Below are positions 8,802 through 17,908 of a stretch of DNA of 64,000 bases, in pieces; the first letter of the stretch is position 1; the number at the start of each line of letters is the position of its first letter. The DNA is taken from NCBI GenBank assembly GCA_035949055.1, contig DASZIO010000059.1, positions 35,330 to 99,329 on the forward strand. Direction: 5' to 3'. A program made the position numbers and the translations under genes. A model generated the notes under the pieces. That model searched no databases and was not told the origin of the DNA. It saw only the letters and a list, made by a program, of their open reading frames with translations. The DNA comes from Bog-756 sp035949055. GTDB taxonomy: Bacteria; Actinomycetota; Acidimicrobiia; Acidimicrobiales; RAAP-2.

Positions 8802-9680
8802 TCAGAAGTTGAGGCCGGCCGCCTCCACCACCGCCCGGCTGAATGGTCGGGCGAGGGTACGGAGCTCGGTGCACCCCTCCTCGCCGAGCGCCTGGTAGGG
8901 GAAGACGGCCCGCCGGTCGGTGACGTCCTCGATCCGCTGGCGCACCGAGTGCCCGTCGGTACTGAGGGCCAGTCCGCCGTCCGGGCTGGCCGGCTCCACC
9001 CAACCGCGACCGCGAAGCCGGCTCACCCCGTCGTCCCACTCCGCATCGGTCCAGCCCCGGGTGACCCGGAGGAGCCCCACGGGCACCTCGCCGGATGCCG
9101 CGTGCATGACGAGGGCCTCGACCGGGTCGAGATCGTGAATGAGCAGCGCGGCGATGTGGCCGTCTCCCCGGTACTCGCGCAACAGGGTCTGGGCGTGCCA
9201 CAGCACGGTGTGTGGCTCGGTCGGCCAATCCAGCCCGGCGTGCCCGGCGAAGAGGGGCCGGCCGGCGCACCGCTCGGCCGCGCGCACCGCCGCGGAGCGG
9301 GCCAAGTCGGCCGCCCGCTCCATCTCGGGGGAGCCGACCGCGTCACCGAGCATCCGACGGAGCGCGGCGTCGGCCGCCTCCAGCCGGGCGGCCTGCACCT
9401 GTGAGGGTGCCACCGACTCCCAGGCGCCGGCCATGGCGGCGCGCACCACTGCCGGTCGGAAGTTGTAGAAGGTGGCGATGACCGTGGTGTCGGAGACCGC
9501 CCCCATCGGCGCCGATCGCGACACGAAGTAGCCCGACTCCTCCGGGATCCCCAACTGCGTGTACGACGCCGACGCTTCGGGTGCGAAGTACACCAGGCTG
9601 TGGAGGGGCTCGACGGTTCGCCAGGTCTTGCGCGCCGTCAACGGGGAGACCGGCATCGGGGAGGTCCGATCGAAGGCCAT
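8802..9680 (-). CDS. SCO6745-like actinobacterial protein
   Basis: The 292-residue product matches a conserved actinobacterial family named after SCO6745 of Streptomyces. Family features are the start TARKTWRTVEPLHSLVYFAPE, the central ATFYNFRPAVVRAAM, the LFAGHAGLDWPTEPHTVLWHAQTLLREYRGDGHIAAL block, and RGWTDAEWDDGVSRLRGRGWV near the C-terminus. That last part looks like a winged-helix segment and the C-terminal half resembles MarR-type folds, so a regulator role has been proposed for some members, but no function is established. ATG 9680 starts just before the conserved region; a longer frame upstream has no family match. It is convergent with bioD (18 bp between stops). Confidence 0.75.
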   Translation of the reverse strand: MAFDRTSPMPVSPLTARKTWRTVEPLHSLVYFAPEASASYTQLGIPEESGYFVSRSAPMGAVSDTTVIATFYNFRPAVVRAAMAGAWESVAPSQVQAARLEAADAALRRMLGDAVGSPEMERAADLARSAAVRAAERCAGRPLFAGHAGLDWPTEPHTVLWHAQTLLREYRGDGHIAALLIHDLDPVEALVMHAASGEVPVGLLRVTRGWTDAEWDDGVSRLRGRGWVEPASPDGGLALSTDGHSVRQRIEDVTDRRAVFPYQALGEEGCTELRTLARPFSRAVVEAAGLNF

Positions 9681-9825
9681 GGTCAACCGTAATCCGATCT
9701 CGGCCGGCACCCGGGACCGTGCCACCGCCGAGCGCCGTATAGTGCGTGGCAGTGGAGCCGGTGCGATCGTGCCCCCGAGATAGCGCCATGGGCGCAGCGA
9801 GTCGGGTCCGGGGACGGAACCGACC

Positions 9826-10035
9826 ATGCTGAACGGCGTCTCCGGCATGGTGGGTGAGACGGCGGTCGTGCGTAAACCGGTGTCCGACAGCCACCAACCG
9901 GGCTCTGTATTCTCCCGTGGCGAGGAGTGGTACGCGGTCTCGCTGTTCCCGGGGACCACCATCGACGTCGGGACCAAGGTGGTCGTGGCGGACGTCGAAC
10001 GTGGCCTCCTCGTGGTCTATCCGTCAGAGGACTGA
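9826..10035 (+). CDS. Small NfeD C-terminal (OB-fold) domain protein
   Basis: This 69-residue protein consists only of the soluble beta-barrel domain found at the C-terminus of NfeD proteins: GMVGETAVVRKPV, then GSVFSRGEEWYAVSLF, then GTKVVVADVERGLLVVYP, which is the usual pattern of GxxGxAxTxLxPxGxV...G..W.A...G..V.V..V.G..L.V. It lacks the membrane and protease parts of full NfeD. The SPFH gene follows 60 bp downstream on the same strand; NfeD and SPFH/stomatin proteins are habitual operon partners acting at lipid microdomains. The start is ATG 9826, although an internal ATG at 9847 (MVGETA) gives a core-only protein. Confidence 0.7.
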   Translation: MLNGVSGMVGETAVVRKPVSDSHQPGSVFSRGEEWYAVSLFPGTTIDVGTKVVVADVERGLLVVYPSED

Positions 10036-10095
10036 TCGCCCTGCCGACACGACACCTCCCCTACGTGCCTACAGTGGGACGAGGAGGTGGTCCCA

Positions 10096-11097
10096 ATGAT
10101 CATCGGTTCAGTTGGCGCGTCCATCGCACTGGTTGTGGTGGGGGTCGCCATCTTCGTGCTCATCGTCGTGTTCCTGAAGTCGTGCCTCAGGGTGGTCCAG
10201 CAGGGGTGCGTGGGGGTGGTGAAGCGCTTCGGTGAGTTCCGGACGATCCTCCAGCCCGGGCTGCACGTGCTGATGCCCCTGGCCGATCGGATGGACAAGG
10301 TGGACATCCGAGAGTTTCCCCGCACCGGCGACCAACAGTCCGTGATCACCAAGGACAACGTGTCACTACACGTGAGCGCCACCATCTTCTGCCAGGTGAC
10401 CGACGTGAAGCTGGCCCTCTTCGAGGTCAACGACTTCGGCCTGGCCATCGACCAGATGGCCCGGACCGCACTGCGCGCCGTCTTCGGCGAGCTCACGCTC
10501 GACGAGTCCCTGTCCGAGCGGGAGACCATCAACACCAAGATGCAGGACCACATGGCCGAAGCCACGCTCAAGTGGGGCGTACGGCTCAACCGCATCGAGA
10601 TCCTGGACATCACGCCACCCAACAACGTGCTCCAGGCCATGTCCGAGCAGAAGGAGGCCGAGCAGCACAAGCGGGCCGCCATCTTGAAGTCGGAGGGGGA
10701 GCAGCAGGCCGCCGTCAACAGTGCCCAAGGTCGCAAGCAGGCCGCGGTGCTCGAAGCCGAAGGTCAGAAGCAGGCCTCGATCCTGGCCGCCGAGGGCCAG
10801 AAGCAGACGCTCGAGCTCCGGGCCGACGGCGAGAAGCGGGCGGCCCAGTTGCGGGGCGAAGGGGAGGCGGCGGCCCTCAACGCCATCGACGAATCGAAGA
10901 TCAAGCCCAACACCCTGGCGGTGATGCAGCTGCGGGCCATCCAGGCGCTCGCCTCCTCGACCAACTCGAAGCTCGTCGTGCCCTATGAGGCCGCCGGGCT
11001 GGTCGGTGCGGCCCAGGTACTGGTCGACGCCATGCGGGACGTCGGCGACGCCGGTGACGCGGCCGCCAACGGGCGGGCGCCGCAAACCGCACCCTGA
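10096..11097 (+). CDS. SPFH / band 7 (stomatin-slipin) membrane protein
   Basis: The 333-residue protein begins with a transmembrane helix (about residues 7-28), followed by the SPFH domain: GCVGVVKRFGEFRTILQPGLHVLMP, then DNVSLHVSATIFCQVTD, then ARTALRAVFGELTLDE and KWGVRLNRIEILDITPP. A C-terminal alanine/glutamate/lysine-rich region (about 185-265) contains repeated EGQKQA-type units and is predicted to be coiled coil, as in oligomerising slipins. It scaffolds membrane microdomains; its partner is likely the NfeD-domain protein just upstream. The start is ATG 10096, 8 bases after GAGGAGG; GTG 10087 overlaps that site and is unlikely. Confidence 0.88.
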   Translation: MIIGSVGASIALVVVGVAIFVLIVVFLKSCLRVVQQGCVGVVKRFGEFRTILQPGLHVLMPLADRMDKVDIREFPRTGDQQSVITKDNVSLHVSATIFCQVTDVKLALFEVNDFGLAIDQMARTALRAVFGELTLDESLSERETINTKMQDHMAEATLKWGVRLNRIEILDITPPNNVLQAMSEQKEAEQHKRAAILKSEGEQQAAVNSAQGRKQAAVLEAEGQKQASILAAEGQKQTLELRADGEKRAAQLRGEGEAAALNAIDESKIKPNTLAVMQLRAIQALASSTNSKLVVPYEAAGLVGAAQVLVDAMRDVGDAGDAAANGRAPQTAP

Positions 11098-11112
11098 GGG
11101 AGGGGACGGGGC

Positions 11113-12711
<1,599 letters not shown>

Positions 12712-12820
12712 GGGGGATACAGAAGGACCTCGCGGGCGGTCGCGGGCCGGTACCCGGCGCTCTGCGGATGCGATCCGGCTGATCAGTGTCCCACACATGT
12801 CCGGCGCAGCCGGTGCGGGC

Positions 12821-13951
12821 TCAGCCTCCGGACACGAGGATGTCGCCGCCGGGCGGTGGGCGGGGATCGTCGACGTCCTCCAGCCAGCCGGCCGGAAGAT
12901 GGACGCTTCTCGGACCGTTGGCGTGGCCTCGCACCACCCGGCGGGCAGCGGCTGGGAAGTCGAGCCCCGGATCGAGACCCTCGATCAGGCGGTGGATCTC
13001 GGCCGGTGACGAGGCTTGCGAGAGGGACCGCCGGACCGCCGGCCCGACCGGCAGGCCGGCGAGGTACCAGCCGGCGTGCTTGCGGAACTGACGCGGGCCC
13101 AGGTCCGGACCGAAGGACTCGCACAGCAGGGCGGCATGGGTGCGCATCATCTGGGCGATCTCACCCAGCCGGGGTGGGCGCCTCAGCTCCCGTCCGGCGA
13201 AGGCGTCGGCCAGGTCCCGGAACAGCCAGGGCCGACCGAGGCAGCCCCTCCCCACCACCACGCCGTCGCATCCGGTGGCCGCCACCATGTCGAGCGCGTC
13301 CGACGCCTCCCAGATGTCCCCGTTGCCCAACACCGGGATCGAAGCGATGGTCGCCTTGAGCCGGGCGATGGCCGGCCAGTCGGCTGAACCGGAGTAGAGC
13401 TGTTCCGCGGTGCGGGCGTGCAGGGTGACGGCCGCGGCCCCCTCGCCCTCGGCCGCCAGAGCCGCCTCCAGGTAGGTCAGGTTCGTGTGGTCGATGCCCA
13501 GGCGCATCTTGACGGTCACGGGCACGGTCCCTGCCGCATGTACCGCCGCGCCCACGATCGAGCGGAACAGGCCACGATGGACGGGGAGCGCGGCGCCGCC
13601 GCCGTGGCGGGTGACCTTCGGGGCAGGACACCCGAAGTTGAGGTCGATGTGGTCGACGCCGACCTCGCCGATCAGCCGGTCCACGGCTGCGTGCATGACG
13701 GCGGGGTCGACACCACACAGCTGCACGCTGCGGACCGGTTCGTCGTCCCCGAACGCAGCCATCCCGACCGTGTTGGCGTTGCCCTCGACGAGGGCCCGGG
13801 CGGTGATCATCTCGCTCACGTACAGGCCGGCTCCGAACGAGCGGCAGAGCCGCCGGAAGGCGATGTTGGTGACACCGGCCATCGGAGCCAGGACGACCGG
13901 AGGATCCACGGCGATGGCACCGAGCTTGAGGGTGGGAAGCCGAGCCGTCAT
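12821..13951 (-). CDS. dusB: tRNA-dihydrouridine synthase
   Basis: The 376-residue flavoenzyme reduces uridines in the tRNA D-loop using FMN and NADPH. The TIM-barrel signature VLAPMAGVTNIAFRRLCR (residues 20-37), VSEMITARAL, HIDLNFGCPAPKVTRHGGGAAL with the catalytic Cys, VKMRLGID, VTLHARTAEQLYSG and VLGNGDIWEASDA ... GCDGVVVGRGCLGRPWLF are all present in order. An actinobacterial DusB-type C-terminal helical domain follows. Its ATG overlaps the stop of the upstream maf gene as ATGA, so the two are translated as one unit. The variant RHGGGAAL (R-G/R-G more usual) does not touch the catalytic Cys. Confidence 0.92.
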   Translation of the reverse strand: MTARLPTLKLGAIAVDPPVVLAPMAGVTNIAFRRLCRSFGAGLYVSEMITARALVEGNANTVGMAAFGDDEPVRSVQLCGVDPAVMHAAVDRLIGEVGVDHIDLNFGCPAPKVTRHGGGAALPVHRGLFRSIVGAAVHAAGTVPVTVKMRLGIDHTNLTYLEAALAAEGEGAAAVTLHARTAEQLYSGSADWPAIARLKATIASIPVLGNGDIWEASDALDMVAATGCDGVVVGRGCLGRPWLFRDLADAFAGRELRRPPRLGEIAQMMRTHAALLCESFGPDLGPRQFRKHAGWYLAGLPVGPAVRRSLSQASSPAEIHRLIEGLDPGLDFPAAARRVVRGHANGPRSVHLPAGWLEDVDDPRPPPGGDILVSGG

Positions 13952-14553
13952 GGCCCCACCGGTGCCCACAGGTCGGTGATCGGGATGGAAAGCTCGGCGA
14001 GCAGCGAGCGGAGGAGCGGGAGTGAGAGCCCGATCACGGTGCCGGGGTCGCCGTCGATGCCGTCGACGAACGGGGCAGACCGGCCGTCCAGGGTGAAGCC
14101 GCCGGCCACGTCCATGGCCTCACCGGTCGCCAGGTACGCATCCAGCTCGGCGTCGGTGGTCACCGCGAAGCGGACCACGGTGGCGGCGACGCCGGCGGCC
14201 TGGCGGCCACTCGGCTCGTCGATGACACAGTGCCCGGTGAACAGGGTCCCCGACCGCCCGCGCATCGAGGTGAGCCACTGCCGGGCCTCGTCCACCGATG
14301 ACGGCTTGCCATGGGGTCGGCCGCCGAAGTCGAGCACCGAGTCGCATCCGACCACCACCGCGTGGCCCGAGACGTCGGCCACGGCCGCCGCCTTGCGCTC
14401 GGCCAGCAGCGTCACCAGCCCCGTGGTGTCAGGTGCCTGGACGCCGGACTCCTCGATCCCGCTCACCACCACCTTCGGGTCGAAACCGGCGTCGCGCAGC
14501 AGCCGCAGCCGGGCGGGAGAGCCCGAGGCCAAGACCAGGCTTCGTGCCGTCAT
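13948..14553 (-). CDS. maf: Maf-like nucleoside triphosphate pyrophosphatase
   Basis: This 201-residue protein belongs to the Maf/Ham1-fold house-cleaning enzymes that hydrolyse non-canonical or excess NTPs (dTTP/UTP type) to the monophosphate. It starts with LVLASGSPARLRLLRDAGFDP, the phosphate-binding signature, and carries LAERKAAAVAD, VVGCDSVLDFGGRPHGKP with the catalytic aspartate, and GEAMDVAGGFTLDGRSAPFVDGIDGDPGTVIGLSLPLL near the C-terminus. The gene is the first of a maf-dusB unit on the minus strand and overlaps dusB by 4 bp. Confidence 0.9.
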   Translation of the reverse strand: MTARSLVLASGSPARLRLLRDAGFDPKVVVSGIEESGVQAPDTTGLVTLLAERKAAAVADVSGHAVVVGCDSVLDFGGRPHGKPSSVDEARQWLTSMRGRSGTLFTGHCVIDEPSGRQAAGVAATVVRFAVTTDAELDAYLATGEAMDVAGGFTLDGRSAPFVDGIDGDPGTVIGLSLPLLRSLLAELSIPITDLWAPVGP

Positions 14554-14636
14554 GGACGAACAGCGTAGGGGCTGGTCACCGCTCGCCTACCCCGGTAGGG
14601 CAGGCGACCCGCGGTTGGATGCGCGATCCTGGTGGC

Positions 14637-14918
14637 ATGACGGACACCGGAACCACCGTCCAGCCGGCCCGGGTCGATCCCGAGCTCGACGAGGATCACG
14701 AGCGCATGTCGCACATCGTCCTCGAGGGGTTCAAGCCATCCGACGGCGACTTCGTCTCGGCCGGCCCCTCGGTGGTCGAGGGAATGGTGAACGGAACCGC
14801 GGTCAAGGCCCTGTGCGGCAAGATCTGGGTACCCGGCCGCAATCCCGGTCGCTATCCGCTGTGCCCCACCTGCAGGGAGATCGCCGAGGCCCGGGGGTGG
14901 AAGGTCCCGGCCGGCTGA
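14637..14918 (+). CDS. DUF3039 family protein
   Basis: The 93-residue product matches the actinobacterial DUF3039 family: HERMSHIVLEGF near the N-terminus, then VNGTAVKALCGKIWVPGRNPGRYPLCPTCREIAEARGW. The conserved cysteines (in ALCGK and LCPTCRE) probably bind one metal ion. The function is unknown. ATG 14637 is chosen because it is the first start close to the conserved part; a much longer open frame upstream runs antisense through maf and is a shadow. The gene stands alone, divergent from maf (83 bp). Confidence 0.78.
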   Translation: MTDTGTTVQPARVDPELDEDHERMSHIVLEGFKPSDGDFVSAGPSVVEGMVNGTAVKALCGKIWVPGRNPGRYPLCPTCREIAEARGWKVPAG

Positions 14919-15088
14919 GCGGTCGCCCCTCCCCGAATCCCCTCACGACCAGACAGAAGGCGAAGGCAATCTCGACGGTGACGGTGATCCGCCGGGCGTG
15001 ACGGGTCACCAATCGGTGGGTGCCGCCATAGGCGATCAAGGTAGTGGGCCGCCGGGTGGGCCAGGTCGGTCTCGCGGTGGGTCGAGGG

Positions 15089-15397
15089 TCAGCCGCCCGG
15101 CCGGACCGCACCCCCGGGGGCCGACGGGGCGAGGTCACCGTGGTGGCGGCAGCTGGCCCGGTACCCCCCGGGACGGACGGCGACGGTCAACCTCCGGCCG
15201 CAGGTGGGGCAGAACCGCGGTGGGTCCAGGGCGCGGAGGCATCCCGGGCAGGACTCGGAGCCGCAACCGGTGCAGTGGGTGGCGCCGCCCTGTCCGCCGC
15301 CGCGCTGTTCGCCGCCACCCTGTCCGCCGCCGCGCTGTTCGCCGCCGCGCTGTTCGCCGCCGCGCTGTCCGTTGCCGCCCTGTCCGTTTCGGCCCAT
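15089..15397 (-). CDS. bsaP: Biotin synthase auxiliary protein (BsaP-like) with Gly/Gln repeat
   Basis: This 102-residue protein begins 7 bp after the bioB stop on the same strand. Its C-terminal 60 residues carry CTGCGSESCPGC (Cys 42, 45, 50, 53), RALDPPRFCPTCGRRL (Cys 63, 66) and a final SCRHHG (Cys 83). This resembles the small cysteine-rich protein beside bioB in mycobacteria and relatives, known as biotin synthase auxiliary protein and needed for BioB activity, presumably by supporting its iron-sulfur clusters. Residues 4-38 are seven pentapeptides of the type GGEQR/GGGQG, coded by a 15-bp tandem repeat, which I do not know from the family. The role here is inferred from position plus the L-[DE]-P-P-R-F-C motif. 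Confidence 0.75.
   Translation of the reverse strand: MGRNGQGGNGQRGGEQRGGEQRGGGQGGGEQRGGGQGGATHCTGCGSESCPGCLRALDPPRFCPTCGRRLTVAVRPGGYRASCRHHGDLAPSAPGGAVRPGG
15284..15388. repeat. 15-bp tandem repeat, seven copies, inside the bsaP-like gene
   Basis: Seven consecutive 15-bp units of the pattern gccgcn-ctgtnc-gnn on the plus strand, the most common being gccgcgctgttcgcc. Read on the minus strand they encode pentapeptides NGQGG, NGQRG, GEQRG, GEQRG, GGQGG, GEQRG and GGQGG. The unit length keeps the frame, so copy number can change without breaking the gene. Copies 2, 4 and 5 are identical, which suggests recent slippage. Confidence 0.85.
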
Positions 15398-15404
15398 GCC
15401 GCGG

Positions 15405-16547
15405 TCAGAGCACGCCGGTGAGCGCCCGCACCGGCATGCGCAGGTCTTCGAGCATGCGGAGGTCCTCTTCGGCCGACCGCCCGAGGGTGGTGAGGTAGTT
15501 CCCGACGATCAGCGCGTTGATGCCCGAGGTCATGCCCATGGACTGCAATTGGCGCAGGGTGACCTCGCGGCCTCCGGCGTAGCGGAGGACGACGCCGGGG
15601 AGGCCCAGCCGGAACAGGGCGATCCAACGGATGGCCTCCCACGCCGCCACCGGCTGCTCGTCCCCGAGCGGCGTGCCCGGTCGCGGGTTCAAGAAGTTGA
15701 GGGGGACCTCGGTGGGATCGAGCTCCTGGAGCTGGAGGATGAGCTCGATCCGCTGAGCCGACGTCTCACCCATCCCGATCAGCGCGCCGCTGCACAGTTC
15801 CATGCCGTGTGTCCGCACCAATCGGCAGGTGGCCTGACGTTCCTCCCACGTATGGGTGGTGACCACGGTCGGGAAGTACGAGCGCGACGTCTCGAGGTTG
15901 TGGTTGTAGCGGTGGACACCGCCCTCGGCCAGGCGACGAGCCTGGTCCTCGGTGAGCAGACCGGCGCTCACCGCCACGTTGAGCCCGGTGTGCTCACGGA
16001 TGAGGGGTACCAGTTCCAGGAGGCGCTGCATGGTCCGCTCGTCGGGGCCGCGCACGGCCAGCACGATGCAGAACTCCGAGGCCCCGGCGGCCCGGGTCTC
16101 CTCGGCCGCCCGCAGCACCTCGCCGGAGTCGGCGAAGGGAGTTGCCTTGACCGGGCTCTCGAAGCGCGACGACTGCGAGCAGAAGTGGCAGTCCTCGGGG
16201 CAGCCACCGGTCTTGGCCGACAGGATGCCCTCCACCTCGACCTCGGGGCCGCACCACGCCAGCCTGACCTGGTGGGCCAGCGCGGCCAGCGACGTCACCC
16301 AGTGGTCGGGGAGCCCGGCCAGCTCCTCGAGCTCGGCGGCGGTGAGCAGCCGGCGGTCGTCGAGCAGGGACCGCTCGGCCGACGCCAACGTGGCCCGTGC
16401 CGTCTCCCCGTCGACCGCTCGCTCGGCGCCGAACTCCCGTACCCCGTCGACCGCTCCGCCGCCCGGGACGGCGCCCGTCAGTCCCCGGCCGGGCGTGGAC
16501 CAGGTGACCATGGTACGGATGGGATCGGGTGCGGGGTCGCCGGGCAT
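15405..16547 (-). CDS. bioB: Biotin synthase
   Basis: A 380-residue radical SAM enzyme inserting sulfur into dethiobiotin. The [4Fe-4S]/SAM motif GGCPEDCHFCSQSS has Cys 116, 120 and 123; further family marks are LSAKTGGCPEDC, FCIVLAVRGP, GVHRYNHNLETSRSYFP, GALIGMGET, LNFLNPRPGTPLG and YAGGREVTLRQLQSMGMTSGINALIVGNYLTT. The N-terminal 85 residues before the core are longer than in E. coli BioB, as in other actinobacteria. The start is uncertain: ATG 16547 is chosen, ATG 16511 is possible; no good ribosome site precedes either. It faces the acyl-CoA dehydrogenase at 16603 divergently and leads a bioB-bsaP unit that completes the pathway of the bioAFD operon. Confidence 0.93.
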   Translation of the reverse strand: MPGDPAPDPIRTMVTWSTPGRGLTGAVPGGGAVDGVREFGAERAVDGETARATLASAERSLLDDRRLLTAAELEELAGLPDHWVTSLAALAHQVRLAWCGPEVEVEGILSAKTGGCPEDCHFCSQSSRFESPVKATPFADSGEVLRAAEETRAAGASEFCIVLAVRGPDERTMQRLLELVPLIREHTGLNVAVSAGLLTEDQARRLAEGGVHRYNHNLETSRSYFPTVVTTHTWEERQATCRLVRTHGMELCSGALIGMGETSAQRIELILQLQELDPTEVPLNFLNPRPGTPLGDEQPVAAWEAIRWIALFRLGLPGVVLRYAGGREVTLRQLQSMGMTSGINALIVGNYLTTLGRSAEEDLRMLEDLRMPVRALTGVL

Positions 16548-16602
16548 GCCGTTACGGTAGTGGCCTCGCCGACCGGCTGGAAAGACGACTGGGGGAGCCA
16601 CC

Positions 16603-17901
16603 ATGGCATGGGATTTTTCCACCGAGCCGGAGTTCGAAGAGCAGTTGGCCTGGATGCGGCAAATCGTTCGTGACGAGATCATTCCCCTAGAGACGCTGTC
16701 GCTGGGCTATGACGCCATGCTCGAGGCGGTCAAGCCCCTGCAGGAGGAGGTGCGGCGCCGCGGCCTGTGGGCCTCCCATCTGCCCGTCGAGCTGGGCGGG
16801 GGTGGGTTCGGCCAGGTCAGGCTCGGGCTCATGCACGAGATCCTCGGCCAGACCCCGTACGGCCCGGTCGTCTTCGGCAACAACGCTCCCGACTCGGGTA
16901 ACGCCGAGCTGCTGGCCGTCGGTATCGAGGCGTCCGGACGGGAGGACCAGCGCACGCGGTGGCTCCAACCGTTACTCGACGGCCGGATGCGCAGCGGGTT
17001 CTCCATGACCGAGCCGGGTGCAGGCGCCGACCCCACCATGATCACCACCCGGGCCACCCGCGACGGCGACGAGTGGGTCATCGACGGTCACAAGTGGTTC
17101 ACCACGAACGGCTCGGTTGCCGACTTCCTCATCGTGATGGCCGTGACCAACCCGGACGTCCACCCCTACCAGGGGTGTTCGATGATCATCGTGCCGGCCG
17201 ACACGGCCGGGGTGGAGATCGTGCGAGACGTGGCCACCATGGAGGACCCTGTGGACCATTACGGCAAGTTCGGTGGCCACGCCGAAATCCTCTACCGCGA
17301 GGTTCGCGTCCCCTACGAGAACCTGGTGGGGAACGAGGGCGAGGGGTTCCTCCTGGCCCAGCAGCGCCTCGGGCCCGGCCGGATCCACCACTGCATGCGC
17401 TGGCTCGGCCAGTCGAAGCGGGCCTTCGACATGCTCTGCGAGCGGGCAGTGTCCCGCACCACCCACCACTCGCTGCTGGCCGAGAAGCAGACCGTTCAGA
17501 ACTGGGTGGCCGACTCGCTGGCCGAGATGACTGCTGCTCGTCTGATGACCCTGCAGGCGGCCTGGAAGATGGATCGGGAGGGGGCCTCGGCGGCCCGGGT
17601 GGAGATCGCCATGATCAAGTACTACGGGGCCGGCGTTCTCTACAACGTCATCGACCGGGCCATCCAGGTCCACGGCGCACTCGGGTTCTCCACCGACCTT
17701 CCCCTGGAGTCGATGTACCGGCACGCCCGAGCCGCCCGCATCTACGACGGACCGGATGAGGTCCACAAGGTGACCGTGGCCCGCCAGACGTTGAAGGGGT
17801 ACAAGCCGGTCGACGTCCCGAGCGAGCACGTACCCACCCGGCGGGCCGAGGCGCGGGAGCGCTTCGCCCACTTGCTCGTGCTGGAGACGGCCGATCGCTG
17901 A
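16603..17901 (+). CDS. Acyl-CoA dehydrogenase (ACAD11-like)
   Basis: The 432-residue flavoprotein carries the acyl-CoA dehydrogenase signatures GFSMTEPGAGADPTMITTRA (N-terminal half), DGHKWFTTNGSVADFLIVMA, GRIHHCMRWLGQSKRAFDML, and the C-terminal IQVHGALGFSTDLPLESMYRHARAARIYDGPDEVHK. The segment LLAEKQTVQNWVADSLAEMTAARLMTLQAAWKMD is typical of the ACAD10/11 branch, which acts on long or 4-hydroxy acyl chains. GGGGGAG precedes ATG 16603 by 6 bases. The gene is divergent from bioB (55 bp between starts) and followed after 7 bp by the lipoprotein gene on the same strand. Confidence 0.9.
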   Translation: MAWDFSTEPEFEEQLAWMRQIVRDEIIPLETLSLGYDAMLEAVKPLQEEVRRRGLWASHLPVELGGGGFGQVRLGLMHEILGQTPYGPVVFGNNAPDSGNAELLAVGIEASGREDQRTRWLQPLLDGRMRSGFSMTEPGAGADPTMITTRATRDGDEWVIDGHKWFTTNGSVADFLIVMAVTNPDVHPYQGCSMIIVPADTAGVEIVRDVATMEDPVDHYGKFGGHAEILYREVRVPYENLVGNEGEGFLLAQQRLGPGRIHHCMRWLGQSKRAFDMLCERAVSRTTHHSLLAEKQTVQNWVADSLAEMTAARLMTLQAAWKMDREGASAARVEIAMIKYYGAGVLYNVIDRAIQVHGALGFSTDLPLESMYRHARAARIYDGPDEVHKVTVARQTLKGYKPVDVPSEHVPTRRAEARERFAHLLVLETADR

Positions 17902-17908
17902 GCGGACG

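Noticed and set aside
16548..16602. BioQ/BirA-type operator between bioB and the acyl-CoA dehydrogenase
   Set aside because: A GTTAC half-site is present at 16550, but no partner half-site is seen, and nothing similar lies before bioA.
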